Source: Agromyces sp. Soil535
Lineage (GTDB): Bacteria > Actinomycetota > Actinomycetes > Actinomycetales > Microbacteriaceae
NCBI RefSeq assembly: GCF_001428255.1
Contig: NZ_LMRW01000001.1
Span: 498,504-562,503, forward strand
DNA length: 64,000 nucleotides
Reading direction: 5' to 3'
Translations under genes and position numbers: made by a program
The notes under the pieces: model-generated
Database searches by the model: none
Told to the model about the DNA's origin: nothing
What the model saw: only the letters and a program-made list of their open reading frames with translations
Part shown: positions 57,395 through 64,000 of the stretch, one piece after another
Numbering within the stretch: position 1 is the stretch's first letter
How the letters are laid out: each line of letters starts with the position of its first letter

Positions 57395-58330
57395 ATGACC
57401 ACCGCGACGGCCACAGGCCGCACCTCGACCTCGCCGGGGACGATCGTCCCATCCGAGCCGGTCAAGCGCCGGCGAATGAAGAGCTCGTACCCGACGTGGT
57501 TCTTCATCCCGGCCGGCGTGTTCTACGTCGTCCTCTTCCTCATCCCGACCATCGCGTCGTTCTACTTCTCGCTCACCCGCTGGACGCTGTTCGACGTCGA
57601 GTTCATCGGCTTCGACAACTTCGTGCGGTTCTTCCAGGAGCCGCAGCTGGTGCAGGGCTTCGTCAACACGTTCATCTACGCCTTCCTGACGTCGGGCCTC
57701 AAGGTCGTGCTCGGGCTGCTGCTCGGCGTGTTCCTCAGCTCGCAGATCATCGGCCGCGGGTTCCTACGGGCCACGGTGTTCTTCCCGGTGCTCGTGAGCA
57801 CGATCGGCGTCGGCATCCTGTTCCAGGTGTTGATGGATCCGTTCGGCGGGCCGATCAACGAGGTGCTCGCCACGGTCGGGATCCCAGGACCCGGCTGGCT
57901 CACGGACCCATCGCTGGCGCTCGTCTCGGTCGCGCTGGTCGACGTGTGGAAGGGCGTCGGCCTCGCGACCCTCATCTACATCGCCGGCATGGTGGCGATC
58001 CCGCACGAGTACTTCGAGGCGGCCAAGGTCGACGGCGCCGGCGCCTGGAACAACTTCCGGCACATCACCCTCCCGCTGCTCCGGCCCGCGACGGTGACCG
58101 TCGTGCTGCTCTCGCTCATCGGCGGCCTCCGCTCCTTCGACCTCATCTGGACGATGACGGGCGGCGGCCCCGGCTTCACGAGCGACGTGCTGGCCTCCGT
58201 GGTCTACAAGCAGTACCAGGCGGGCTTCTTCGGCCTCTCCACCGCTGGCAACGTCGTGCTGTTCGTCGTCGTCGCCGCGATCATCTTCCCGCTCTCGTGG
58301 TGGCTCAACCGGAAGGGGGACGAGCAATGA
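57395..58330 (+). CDS. Sugar ABC transporter permease (MalF type)
   Basis: 311 residues, six main membrane segments beginning TWFFIPAGVFYVVLFLIPTI. The ABC-interaction (EAA) loop is HEYFEAAKVDGAGAWNNFRH followed by ITLPLLRPATV. Conserved ...TMTGGGPGFTSDVLASVVYK near the C-terminus is typical of CUT1 permeases. Partner of the next gene, whose ATG overlaps its stop (ATGA). No ATPase is encoded in the operon, so a shared MsmK/MsiK-type ATPase elsewhere is expected. Confidence 0.92.
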   Translation: MTTATATGRTSTSPGTIVPSEPVKRRRMKSSYPTWFFIPAGVFYVVLFLIPTIASFYFSLTRWTLFDVEFIGFDNFVRFFQEPQLVQGFVNTFIYAFLTSGLKVVLGLLLGVFLSSQIIGRGFLRATVFFPVLVSTIGVGILFQVLMDPFGGPINEVLATVGIPGPGWLTDPSLALVSVALVDVWKGVGLATLIYIAGMVAIPHEYFEAAKVDGAGAWNNFRHITLPLLRPATVTVVLLSLIGGLRSFDLIWTMTGGGPGFTSDVLASVVYKQYQAGFFGLSTAGNVVLFVVVAAIIFPLSWWLNRKGDEQ

Positions 58331-59157
58331 GAAACGTCGCCTGGCGGTGGGGCGGCGGCAGTGTCGCCATCCTCGTCGCGATCATCGTGTTCATCGTGCC
58401 GTTCGCGTTCATCGTGTTCACGGCCGGCAAGACTCAGGCGGAGGCGTCGTTCCTGGAGTTCACCTGGCCGACCGAATGGGTGTTCTTCGACAACATCGTC
58501 ACCGTGCTCGAGAACCGCGACTTCCTGTTGATCCGCGCGTTCGTCAACAGCACGATCCTCACGGTTGCTGCGGTCTCGATCATGGTCGTCCTCGGAGCGA
58601 TGGTGGGCTACGTCCTGCAACGCCGCAAGTCGCGGTGGAACCCGCTCGTCAACGGGCTCGTGCTCGCGGGGCTCATCATCCCGCCCGCCGTCGTCCCCAC
58701 CATCTGGGTGCTGCAGGGCCTCGGGCTCTTCAAGACCCTCGTCGGTCTCATCGCGGTGCACGTGGCGTTCGGGCTCTCGTTCTGCATCCTGCTGTTCCGC
58801 GCGTTCGTGGCGACCATCCCGCGCGAACTCGACGAGGCGGCGATCATCGACGGCGCCGGCCCGGTCAAGCTGTTCTTCCGCGTGATCTTCCCGCTGCTGA
58901 AGTCGGTGATCGTCACGGTGATCGTGGTGCAGGCCGTGACGGTTTTCAACGACTTCGCCTTCGCGCTCTACTTCCTGCCGGGCGACGAGAACGCCACGGT
59001 GCAGCTGACGACGTTCAACTACCGAGCGCAGTCGGTGAGCGCCTTCAACCTGCTGTTCGCGGACGTGCTGCTCATCACGATTCCGCCGCTCATCATGTAC
59101 ATCGTCTTCCAGCGGCAGATCGTCGCCGGCATGACCTCGGGCGCCGTGAAGGGGTGA
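58327..59157 (+). CDS. Sugar ABC transporter permease (MalG type)
   Basis: 276 residues with an N-terminal helix (GGSVAILVAIIVFIVPFAFI) and CUT1 core. The EAA loop is IPRELDEAAIIDGAGPVKLF then FRVIFPLLKS. QLTTFNYRAQSVSAFNLLFA and the ending VFQRQIVAGMTSGAVKG match MalG-like permeases. The ATG overlaps the preceding stop, and its own stop overlaps the GTG of the GH78-like gene, so three products are translationally coupled. Confidence 0.92.
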   Translation: MRNVAWRWGGGSVAILVAIIVFIVPFAFIVFTAGKTQAEASFLEFTWPTEWVFFDNIVTVLENRDFLLIRAFVNSTILTVAAVSIMVVLGAMVGYVLQRRKSRWNPLVNGLVLAGLIIPPAVVPTIWVLQGLGLFKTLVGLIAVHVAFGLSFCILLFRAFVATIPRELDEAAIIDGAGPVKLFFRVIFPLLKSVIVTVIVVQAVTVFNDFAFALYFLPGDENATVQLTTFNYRAQSVSAFNLLFADVLLITIPPLIMYIVFQRQIVAGMTSGAVKG

Positions 59158-61265
59158 ACTCCGAGGCGGAGCCTCCGCGCACGGCCGAGGCCGTGCGGCG
59201 GTGGGTGCGGAGGCGCTCGCCGCAGCCGTTCGATGACGACCAGGTCGTGCCGCCGCCGGACGGATCGGCATGGGTCTACGGGCCGGGCCAGTACGAGCTC
59301 GCCCTGCTCGCACGGCTCGTCGACGACGGTTTCGCCGCGAACCGGCACGTGCACTACCCGCGCAACCACGGGCGCATCGCCGAGGCGGCGGGGTTCGCGG
59401 CGGTGGCGACGGATGCCGCGGTGCTGCGCATCAGGGCATCGGGATCGCTCGTCGCGGCGACGGTCGACGGGGCCCCGGTCGACGATCGGCCCGGTGAAGG
59501 CCGGGTGCTGCTCACACTGCCGCATGCCGGAGCCGAGGTGCGACTCGAGGTCGCAGCGGCGAACGGGCAGGTGCCCGCGATCGCCGTCGACGCGGATGCT
59601 CCGCTCCACGACTGGCGGGCGAGGGTCGACGGCGGCCGGTGGGAGGGCGTGCGCACGAGGCCGGGCGGAGACGTGCCACCGCACATCGACCCGGTGGGCA
59701 CGGTCGATGTCGTCGCACGCCGCGTCCGCGACTCGCTGTTCGATGTCGGTGCGCCGGTGCTCGGTCGCCCGATCCTGCCGCCCGGCCCGCGTCCCGTCGT
59801 GTCCAGCGGCGAGAGCATCGAGGAGGCGCTGGCCGACCCCGAGGGGCACGAGACGCGCCATGATCTGGTCGAGTTGCCCGACGGGGGCTGGACCACGCGG
59901 CATCCGCTGGGCTTCCGCTACCTCGTCGTGCGGTCGGATGCCCCGCTCGAGTCGGTGGACGTGCGCGCCCCGGTGCCCGTGGTCGATCGGCCGGGGGCCT
60001 TCGCCTGCTCGGACGAGGAGCTCACCCGCATCTGGGCGGCGGCTCAGTACACGCTGCGGCTCTGCATGCAGGGACTCATGATCGACGGGATCAAGCGCGA
60101 CCGCATGCCGTGGGCCGGCGACCAGGCGCTCAGCACGCTCGCCAACGCCTACGCGCTCGGGCAGGGCGGCATCGTGGCCGACGGACTCGTGGCGCTCGGC
60201 CGCCCCGGCCACGGGTACGTGAACGGCATCGCCGACTACTCGCTCTGGTGGGTGGTGAATGCAGACCTGCGCCTGCGCTGCTTCGGCGACGAGGCGTTCG
60301 CGCAAGCCGAGGCGGACCGGCTCGACCGTTTCGTCGCCGGCCTCGCGCAGCACGCCGGGCACGATGGCGTCTTCCGCCCGGTCGCGCAGCGCGGCGGATT
60401 CGTCGATTCCGGGCCGGGGTCCGTGTTCCTCGATTGGGGTCTCGCGCTCGAGAACGGGCGCGACCCGGTGGCGCTGCAGATGCTCTGGTACTGGGCCCTG
60501 CGCAGCGCCGAGCGGGTGCTCGGCCGCGCCGGCCACGCGGGCGCCGAACGTTGGGGCGACCTCGCCGGCACACTGGAGGCGACGCTCCGGGAGCGGGCGT
60601 GGCTCGACCTGCACGGGCGATGGGCCGACTACCTCGACGCGCGCGAGTCGAGGCGGCCCGCGCGGTACGCGAACTTCCTCGCGGTGCTCTCCGGCATGCA
60701 CGACACCGGCGAGGTTCCGCCTGATGTGGTCGAGGCGGTGCGCGTCGGTGCGGCAGGCACCCCCTTCATGACCGCCTTCCGGCTCCGGGCGCTGCTCGCA
60801 GCCGGGGACGCGCCCGCCGTGCTCGATCAGGTGCGGGCCACGTGGGGTCCCATGCTCGCCCGCGGACCCGGCACCTTCTGGGAGGAGGCGTCGCTCGACG
60901 ACGATCCGCTCGCGATGTACGGCCGGCCGTTCGGCCGCAGCCTGTGCCACTCCTGGTCATCCGGTCCCGCAGCGATCATCCCCGAGGCCGTGCTGGGCCT
61001 GCGACCCCTCGACGACGGATGGGCGCGGTTCGAGGTGCAGCCCGAGCTCGGCGACCTCGAATGGGCGGCGGCGGTGGTGCCGGCTCCGGGCGGCGACATC
61101 GTCGTGGTCGCCGACTCGTCGACCGTCACGGTGCACGTGCCGAGCGGCGCCGTGCTGGTGCGCGACGGGCACGTCGTCCCCGGGCCCTCGACCGTCGAGT
61201 GGGGGCGGCCGCCTTCCGCCGTGTTCGGCGGGGGAGCGGCCGGCGTCGCGGCATCCGGTGCATGA
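59154..61265 (+). CDS. GH78-like six-hairpin glycosidase (alpha-L-rhamnosidase related)
   Basis: 703 residues, shorter than the other two GH78 proteins. Features are GFRYLVVRSDAPLESVDVRA, the barrel entry CMQGLMIDGIKRDRMPWAGD near residue 305-320 (a divergent DERLGWTGD equivalent in which RDRMPWAGD keeps the acidic pair), FWEEASLDDDP near 580 as the second acidic site, and LCHSWSSGPAAIIPEAVLGL. N-terminal beta modules are reduced. GTG 59154 overlaps the permease stop (GTGA), tying its function to the imported sugar. Rhamnosidase activity is likely but the changed motif leaves other hexose specificity open. Confidence 0.85.
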   Translation: MNSEAEPPRTAEAVRRWVRRRSPQPFDDDQVVPPPDGSAWVYGPGQYELALLARLVDDGFAANRHVHYPRNHGRIAEAAGFAAVATDAAVLRIRASGSLVAATVDGAPVDDRPGEGRVLLTLPHAGAEVRLEVAAANGQVPAIAVDADAPLHDWRARVDGGRWEGVRTRPGGDVPPHIDPVGTVDVVARRVRDSLFDVGAPVLGRPILPPGPRPVVSSGESIEEALADPEGHETRHDLVELPDGGWTTRHPLGFRYLVVRSDAPLESVDVRAPVPVVDRPGAFACSDEELTRIWAAAQYTLRLCMQGLMIDGIKRDRMPWAGDQALSTLANAYALGQGGIVADGLVALGRPGHGYVNGIADYSLWWVVNADLRLRCFGDEAFAQAEADRLDRFVAGLAQHAGHDGVFRPVAQRGGFVDSGPGSVFLDWGLALENGRDPVALQMLWYWALRSAERVLGRAGHAGAERWGDLAGTLEATLRERAWLDLHGRWADYLDARESRRPARYANFLAVLSGMHDTGEVPPDVVEAVRVGAAGTPFMTAFRLRALLAAGDAPAVLDQVRATWGPMLARGPGTFWEEASLDDDPLAMYGRPFGRSLCHSWSSGPAAIIPEAVLGLRPLDDGWARFEVQPELGDLEWAAAVVPAPGGDIVVVADSSTVTVHVPSGAVLVRDGHVVPGPSTVEWGRPPSAVFGGGAAGVAASGA

Positions 61266-61279
61266 TTCGAACGATTCAT
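61262..61279. promoter_or_regulatory. Imperfect palindrome related to the rhamnose sites
   Basis: ATGATTCGAACGATTCAT matches its own reverse complement at 14 of 18 positions and on the minus strand contains AATCGTTCGAA (61276-61266), related to AATCGTTTCAA at 51786-51796 and 55875-55885. It lies at the very end of the GH78-like gene, 85 bases before the next LacI gene. A role as an operator is inferred. Confidence 0.45.
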
Positions 61280-61364
61280 TCCGGACCACCCACAACCGGC
61301 GCGCGGCCTGCGATCATGGCTTGGGCGGGACCCGTTCGGGCGGGGTCGCCAGGGGAGGCAGCAG

Positions 61365-62372
61365 ATGGCAGTGAGCGTGCGCGATGTCGCGGCCGCGGCA
61401 TCCGTGTCGGTGGGCACAGTCTCGAACGTACTGAACCGGCCCGAGAAGGTCTCGCCGGCCACCGTCGAGCGCGTGCTCGCGGCCATCGCCGAGCTCGGCT
61501 TCGTGCGCAACGATGCGGCGCGTCAGCTGCGCGCCGGTCGCAGTCGCTCGATCGGCCTGATCGTGCTCGACGTGCGCAACCCCTTCTTCACGGATGTCGC
61601 CCGCGGCGCGGAGGATCGGGCCGCAGAAGACGGCATGACGATCCTGCTCGGCAACAGCGACGAGAACACCGACCGCGAGGGGGCGTACCTCGACCTGTTC
61701 GAGGAGCAGCGCGTGCACGGGGTGCTCATCTCACCGCTCACCGACGACCTGCCTCGGCTCGCGCGACTTCGCGAGCGAGGCACGCCGGTCGTCCTCGTCG
61801 ATCGGGAGGCGGCCGACCGGAGCTTCTCGTCGGTCGCCGTCGACGACGTCGTCGGCGGTGAGCTGGCCGTGCGCCACCTCGCGGAGATCGGGCGGCGCCG
61901 CGTGGCGTTCGTCGGCGGACCCACGAGCATCCGCCAGGTCGCCGACCGGCTCGCGGGAGCTCGTCGTGCCGTCGCGGCGACGCCTGGGATGTCGCTGGAG
62001 GTCGTCGAGACCGATTCGCTCACGGTGCTGCAGGGCCGTGCGGCGGGCGAGGCCATCCGGGAGCGCCCTGGCGAGGAGCGTCCAGACGCGGTCTTCGCCG
62101 CGAACGACCTGCTCGCGATGGGTGTCCTGCAGGCACTGGTGATGCAGGGGAGCGTTCGAGTGCCGGATGAGATCGCGCTCATCGGCTACGACGACATCGA
62201 CTTCGCCTCGGCCGCCGTCGTGCCGCTGTCGTCGATCCGGCAGCCGGCGTCGCTCATCGGCTACACCGCCGTCGACCTGCTCATGAAGGAGGCCTCGCCC
62301 GGCGAGGGGTTCGAGCGGGAGCAGGTCGTGTTCCAGCCCGAGCTCGTCGTGCGGAACTCCACACGAGCCTGA
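61365..62372 (+). CDS. LacI-family regulator
   Basis: 335 residues. DNA-binding part: VSVRDVAAAASVSVGTVSNV, LNRPEKVSPATVERVLAAIA. The sensor domain has IGLIVLDVRNPFFTDVARGA, HGVLISPLTDDLPRLARL, VDDVVGGELAVRHLAEIGRR and IALIGYDDIDFASAAVVPLS. A good ribosome site AGGGGAGG lies at 61351-61358. It follows the transporter-GH78 operon and precedes an SDR and a lactonase-like gene; three ACCGGT boxes lie between it and the SDR, so it probably controls that second catabolic operon. Confidence 0.9.
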   Translation: MAVSVRDVAAAASVSVGTVSNVLNRPEKVSPATVERVLAAIAELGFVRNDAARQLRAGRSRSIGLIVLDVRNPFFTDVARGAEDRAAEDGMTILLGNSDENTDREGAYLDLFEEQRVHGVLISPLTDDLPRLARLRERGTPVVLVDREAADRSFSSVAVDDVVGGELAVRHLAEIGRRRVAFVGGPTSIRQVADRLAGARRAVAATPGMSLEVVETDSLTVLQGRAAGEAIRERPGEERPDAVFAANDLLAMGVLQALVMQGSVRVPDEIALIGYDDIDFASAAVVPLSSIRQPASLIGYTAVDLLMKEASPGEGFEREQVVFQPELVVRNSTRA

Positions 62373-62405
62373 CGGCGTGCGGGATGATCACCGAGCGGGT
62401 ACCCT

Positions 62406-62427
62406 ACCGGTAAACCGGTGAACCGGT
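62406..62427. promoter_or_regulatory. Three ACCGGT boxes upstream of the SDR operon
   Basis: ACCGGT occurs at 62406-62411, 62414-62419 and 62422-62427, at a strict 8-base period; the last is extended to AACCGGTT. Each box is itself a palindrome with the central CG step usual for LacI sites. They lie 35-56 bases before the SDR start, the expected operator position. AACCGGTT also occurs at 6370-6377 in the glycosidase operon. Confidence 0.5.
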
Positions 62428-62461
62428 TATCGACGAAGATCCGCCGGAGGAAGGGTTGCAC

Positions 62462-63220
62462 ATGACCGAACGGCTCACCGGGAAGACCGCGCTCGTGACC
62501 GGTGCCGCGTCCGGAATCGGGAGGCAGGTCGCGCTGCGGTTCCTGCGCGAGGGGGCGCGCGTGGCGTTCGCCGATCGCGACGCGACCGGGGCGGCCGCCG
62601 CCGTCGAGGGGCTCGGGCCCGCGGCGCGTGCCGTGGTGATGGACATCTCCGACGAGGCATCCGTCGAGGCCGCGATGTCGGCCCTCGTCGCCGAAGGCTG
62701 GAGTCCCGACGTCGTAGTGGCAAATGCCGGCGTCCAGCTGTTCGGCCAGGACGCCAAGGCGGGCGACCTCGACCTCGAGGCGTGGCGCCGCACGATCGAC
62801 ATCAACCTCACCGGCACCTTCCTCACGCTGAAGCACGCGGTGCGGGCGATGCTCCCGCGCGGCGGCGGCTCGATCATCCTCACCGGCAGCCCCACCGGCG
62901 TGCGCGGCGAGGGTGACGTGTTCACGGCCTACAGCGCGTCGAAGGCCGGTGTGCACGGCCTCGGACGCACCGTCGCCTCGGCATATGCCCGCGACGGCAT
63001 CCGCGTGAACACCGTCATTCCCGCCTACACCGAGACCCCGCTCGTGTCGACGCTCACCGACGATGCGGAGGCGCGTTCGTCGATCGTGGGCCGTATCCCG
63101 ATGGGACGTTCCGGCACGGCCGCCGACGTCGAGGGGATCATGGTGTACCTTGCGAGCGACGAGAGCTCGTTCGCCACCGGCGCCGCCTTCGCGGTCGACG
63201 GGGGGATGTCGACACTGTGA
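62462..63220 (+). CDS. SDR-family oxidoreductase
   Basis: 252 residues, classical short-chain dehydrogenase. Cofactor motif KTALVTGAASGIGRQVALRF, NAGVQ after strand 4, catalytic Ser in IILTGSPTG, Tyr-Lys in TAYSASKAGVHGLGRTVAS and the C-terminal FATGAAFAVDGGMSTL. It would oxidise a sugar or sugar acid; with the next gene a sugar to lactone to acid sequence is plausible. ATG 62462 was preferred over TTG 62456, with GAAGGG (62450-62455) six bases before it. Its stop overlaps the GTG of the next gene. Confidence 0.88.
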   Translation: MTERLTGKTALVTGAASGIGRQVALRFLREGARVAFADRDATGAAAAVEGLGPAARAVVMDISDEASVEAAMSALVAEGWSPDVVVANAGVQLFGQDAKAGDLDLEAWRRTIDINLTGTFLTLKHAVRAMLPRGGGSIILTGSPTGVRGEGDVFTAYSASKAGVHGLGRTVASAYARDGIRVNTVIPAYTETPLVSTLTDDAEARSSIVGRIPMGRSGTAADVEGIMVYLASDESSFATGAAFAVDGGMSTL

Positions 63221-64000
63221 CCCGTGAGCGCTGGGCCCTGGGCGAAGCGGCCTGGGGCGACCACGAACCCGCACCCGTCGACGTGTCGGTCGGCCCGTGG
63301 CGGTTCCAGCTGCGCGGCGACGAGCTGGCCGACCTCTCCTTCGACGGCTCGCCCGTCGTGCGCAGCGTTCGGGCGGTGGCTCGCGACGGCGACTGGAACA
63401 CGGTGCCCACGACCGTCGAGACGGTCGAGGTCCGACCCGACGGATGCGACCTCGGGCTCTCGATGCGCGGCCTCGGCGCCGACCTCGATGCCACCCTGGT
63501 CGTGCGCGCCGACGCAGGCAGGCTCTCGGTGCGGCTCGTCGCCACGTCGCGCACCGAGTTCCGGAGCAATCGGGTGGGGCTCGTGGTGCTCCACCCGCCG
63601 TCGGTCGCCGGTGCCGACCTGGTCGTCGGCACGCCCGACGGCGGCATCCGCCGCACGACGTTCCCCGTGACGGTCTCGCCGCACCAGCCGGCGATGGACA
63701 TCCGCTCGCTGGCATGGACGCACGACGGGGTCGCGACGACCGCGACCTTCGAGGGCGACGTGTTCGAGATGGAGGACCAGCGCAACTGGACCGACGCCTC
63801 GTACAAGACGTACAGCAGGCCGCTCGCCCTGCCGTTCCCCGTCACGGTCGCTGCGGGCGCGGTGATCGAGCAGTCGATCACCTTCGAGGCGTCGCGGGTC
63901 GGCCCGTCGTCGCACCTGCCGGCCGGAATGGATGCCGCGCCTCCCAGCGTCCTTGACCTCAGCGACACCGGCCTCCCGGTGCCCACGCTCACGCTCGGCG
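63217..64000 (+). CDS. D-apionate lactonase (ApnL)-like protein, cut by the window end
   Basis: From GTG 63217 (GTGA overlap with the SDR stop) the frame is open to the window edge, 261 codons. The visible part is a beta-rich N-terminal domain (VSVGPWRFQLRGDELADLSF; RVGLVVLHPPSVAGADL) ending in TFEGDVFEMEDQRNWTDASY, KTYSRPLALPFPVTVAAG and ...PVPTLTLG. The FEMEDQRNWTDASYKTY block is one I associate with D-apionate lactonases of apiose catabolism and related uncharacterised proteins; the TIM-barrel part would lie beyond 64000. Family call is from memory and moderate. Operon with the SDR under a LacI-type control. Confidence 0.55.
   Translation, partial: MTRERWALGEAAWGDHEPAPVDVSVGPWRFQLRGDELADLSFDGSPVVRSVRAVARDGDWNTVPTTVETVEVRPDGCDLGLSMRGLGADLDATLVVRADAGRLSVRLVATSRTEFRSNRVGLVVLHPPSVAGADLVVGTPDGGIRRTTFPVTVSPHQPAMDIRSLAWTHDGVATTATFEGDVFEMEDQRNWTDASYKTYSRPLALPFPVTVAAGAVIEQSITFEASRVGPSSHLPAGMDAAPPSVLDLSDTGLPVPTLTLG

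Noticed and set aside
59154..61265. Trehalase or other GH15/GH65 six-hairpin enzyme instead of GH78-like
   Set aside because: The RDRMPWAGD block and the overall order of motifs fit the rhamnosidase-like barrel better, though specificity remains open.

Overview
The window is high-GC, gene-dense actinobacterial DNA. Codon use, ATGA/GTGA start-stop overlaps, GTG starts and a very frequent GGATGCC/GGCATCC word (mostly from GCA-TCC Ala-Ser codons) suggest a Microbacteriaceae member such as Agromyces or Microbacterium (inference; no rRNA gene or other marker is present). I see no tRNA, rRNA, CRISPR array, integrase or intact transposase.

Layout. (1) 1-11007: an oligopeptide-type ABC ATPase followed by tightly coupled glycosidases (GH1, GH3, GH43, GH78 and a DUF5060/DUF4038-type hydrolase), a plant oligosaccharide utilisation operon. 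(2) 11.0-13.7 kb: a compositionally different insert with an ECF sigma factor carrying a SnoaL-like domain, a SnoaL-like protein, a broken XRE/nucleotidyltransferase toxin-antitoxin module and a 12-bp inverted repeat. (3) 13.7-17.8 kb: RraA-like protein, a basic hypothetical protein, a LuxR regulator and two small membrane proteins. (4) 17.8-31.4 kb: a purine nucleoside uptake and catabolism island (two nucleoside hydrolases, BMP-type ABC transporter, three amidohydrolases, creatininase-family hydrolase, LacI regulator with three palindromic operators), flanked by a 42-bp direct repeat whose right copy is the 3' end of an alpha-hydroxy-acid oxidase gene. (5) 31.4-38.7 kb: lactate-type oxidase with its GntR regulator, a membrane protein with an internal duplication, an NYN/OST-HTH protein, a DJ-1/PfpI protein, an aldo/keto reductase pair and an IclR regulator.

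(6) 38.8-42.6 kb, leftward: a CHAT (caspase-like) protease fused through one transmembrane segment to an extracytoplasmic LecA/PA-IL-like domain, then a small CU044_2847 (trypsin-co-occurring domain 1) protein, then a decayed paralogue of the CHAT gene that has lost its catalytic core but kept the membrane/lectin end. This is the most unusual system here: it looks like a membrane-spanning sensor-protease with a co-encoded partner.

(7) 42.7-64.0 kb: a serine hydrolase, a 2-hydroxyacid dehydrogenase, a membrane protein and a large L-rhamnose module. The leftward operon rhaM-rhaI-esterase-rhaD/ADH-rhaB takes L-rhamnose through mutarotation and isomerisation to aldol cleavage and lactaldehyde handling. 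A GH78, a LacI regulator, a CUT1 sugar ABC transporter with a second GH78-like enzyme, another LacI regulator, an SDR and a truncated D-apionate-lactonase-like protein follow. With the GH140-related protein at 9.2 kb this suggests use of rhamnose- and apiose-containing pectin or glycosides. Several proteins of the rha operon carry in-frame palindromic repeats of the kind also found intergenically at 35.4 kb.
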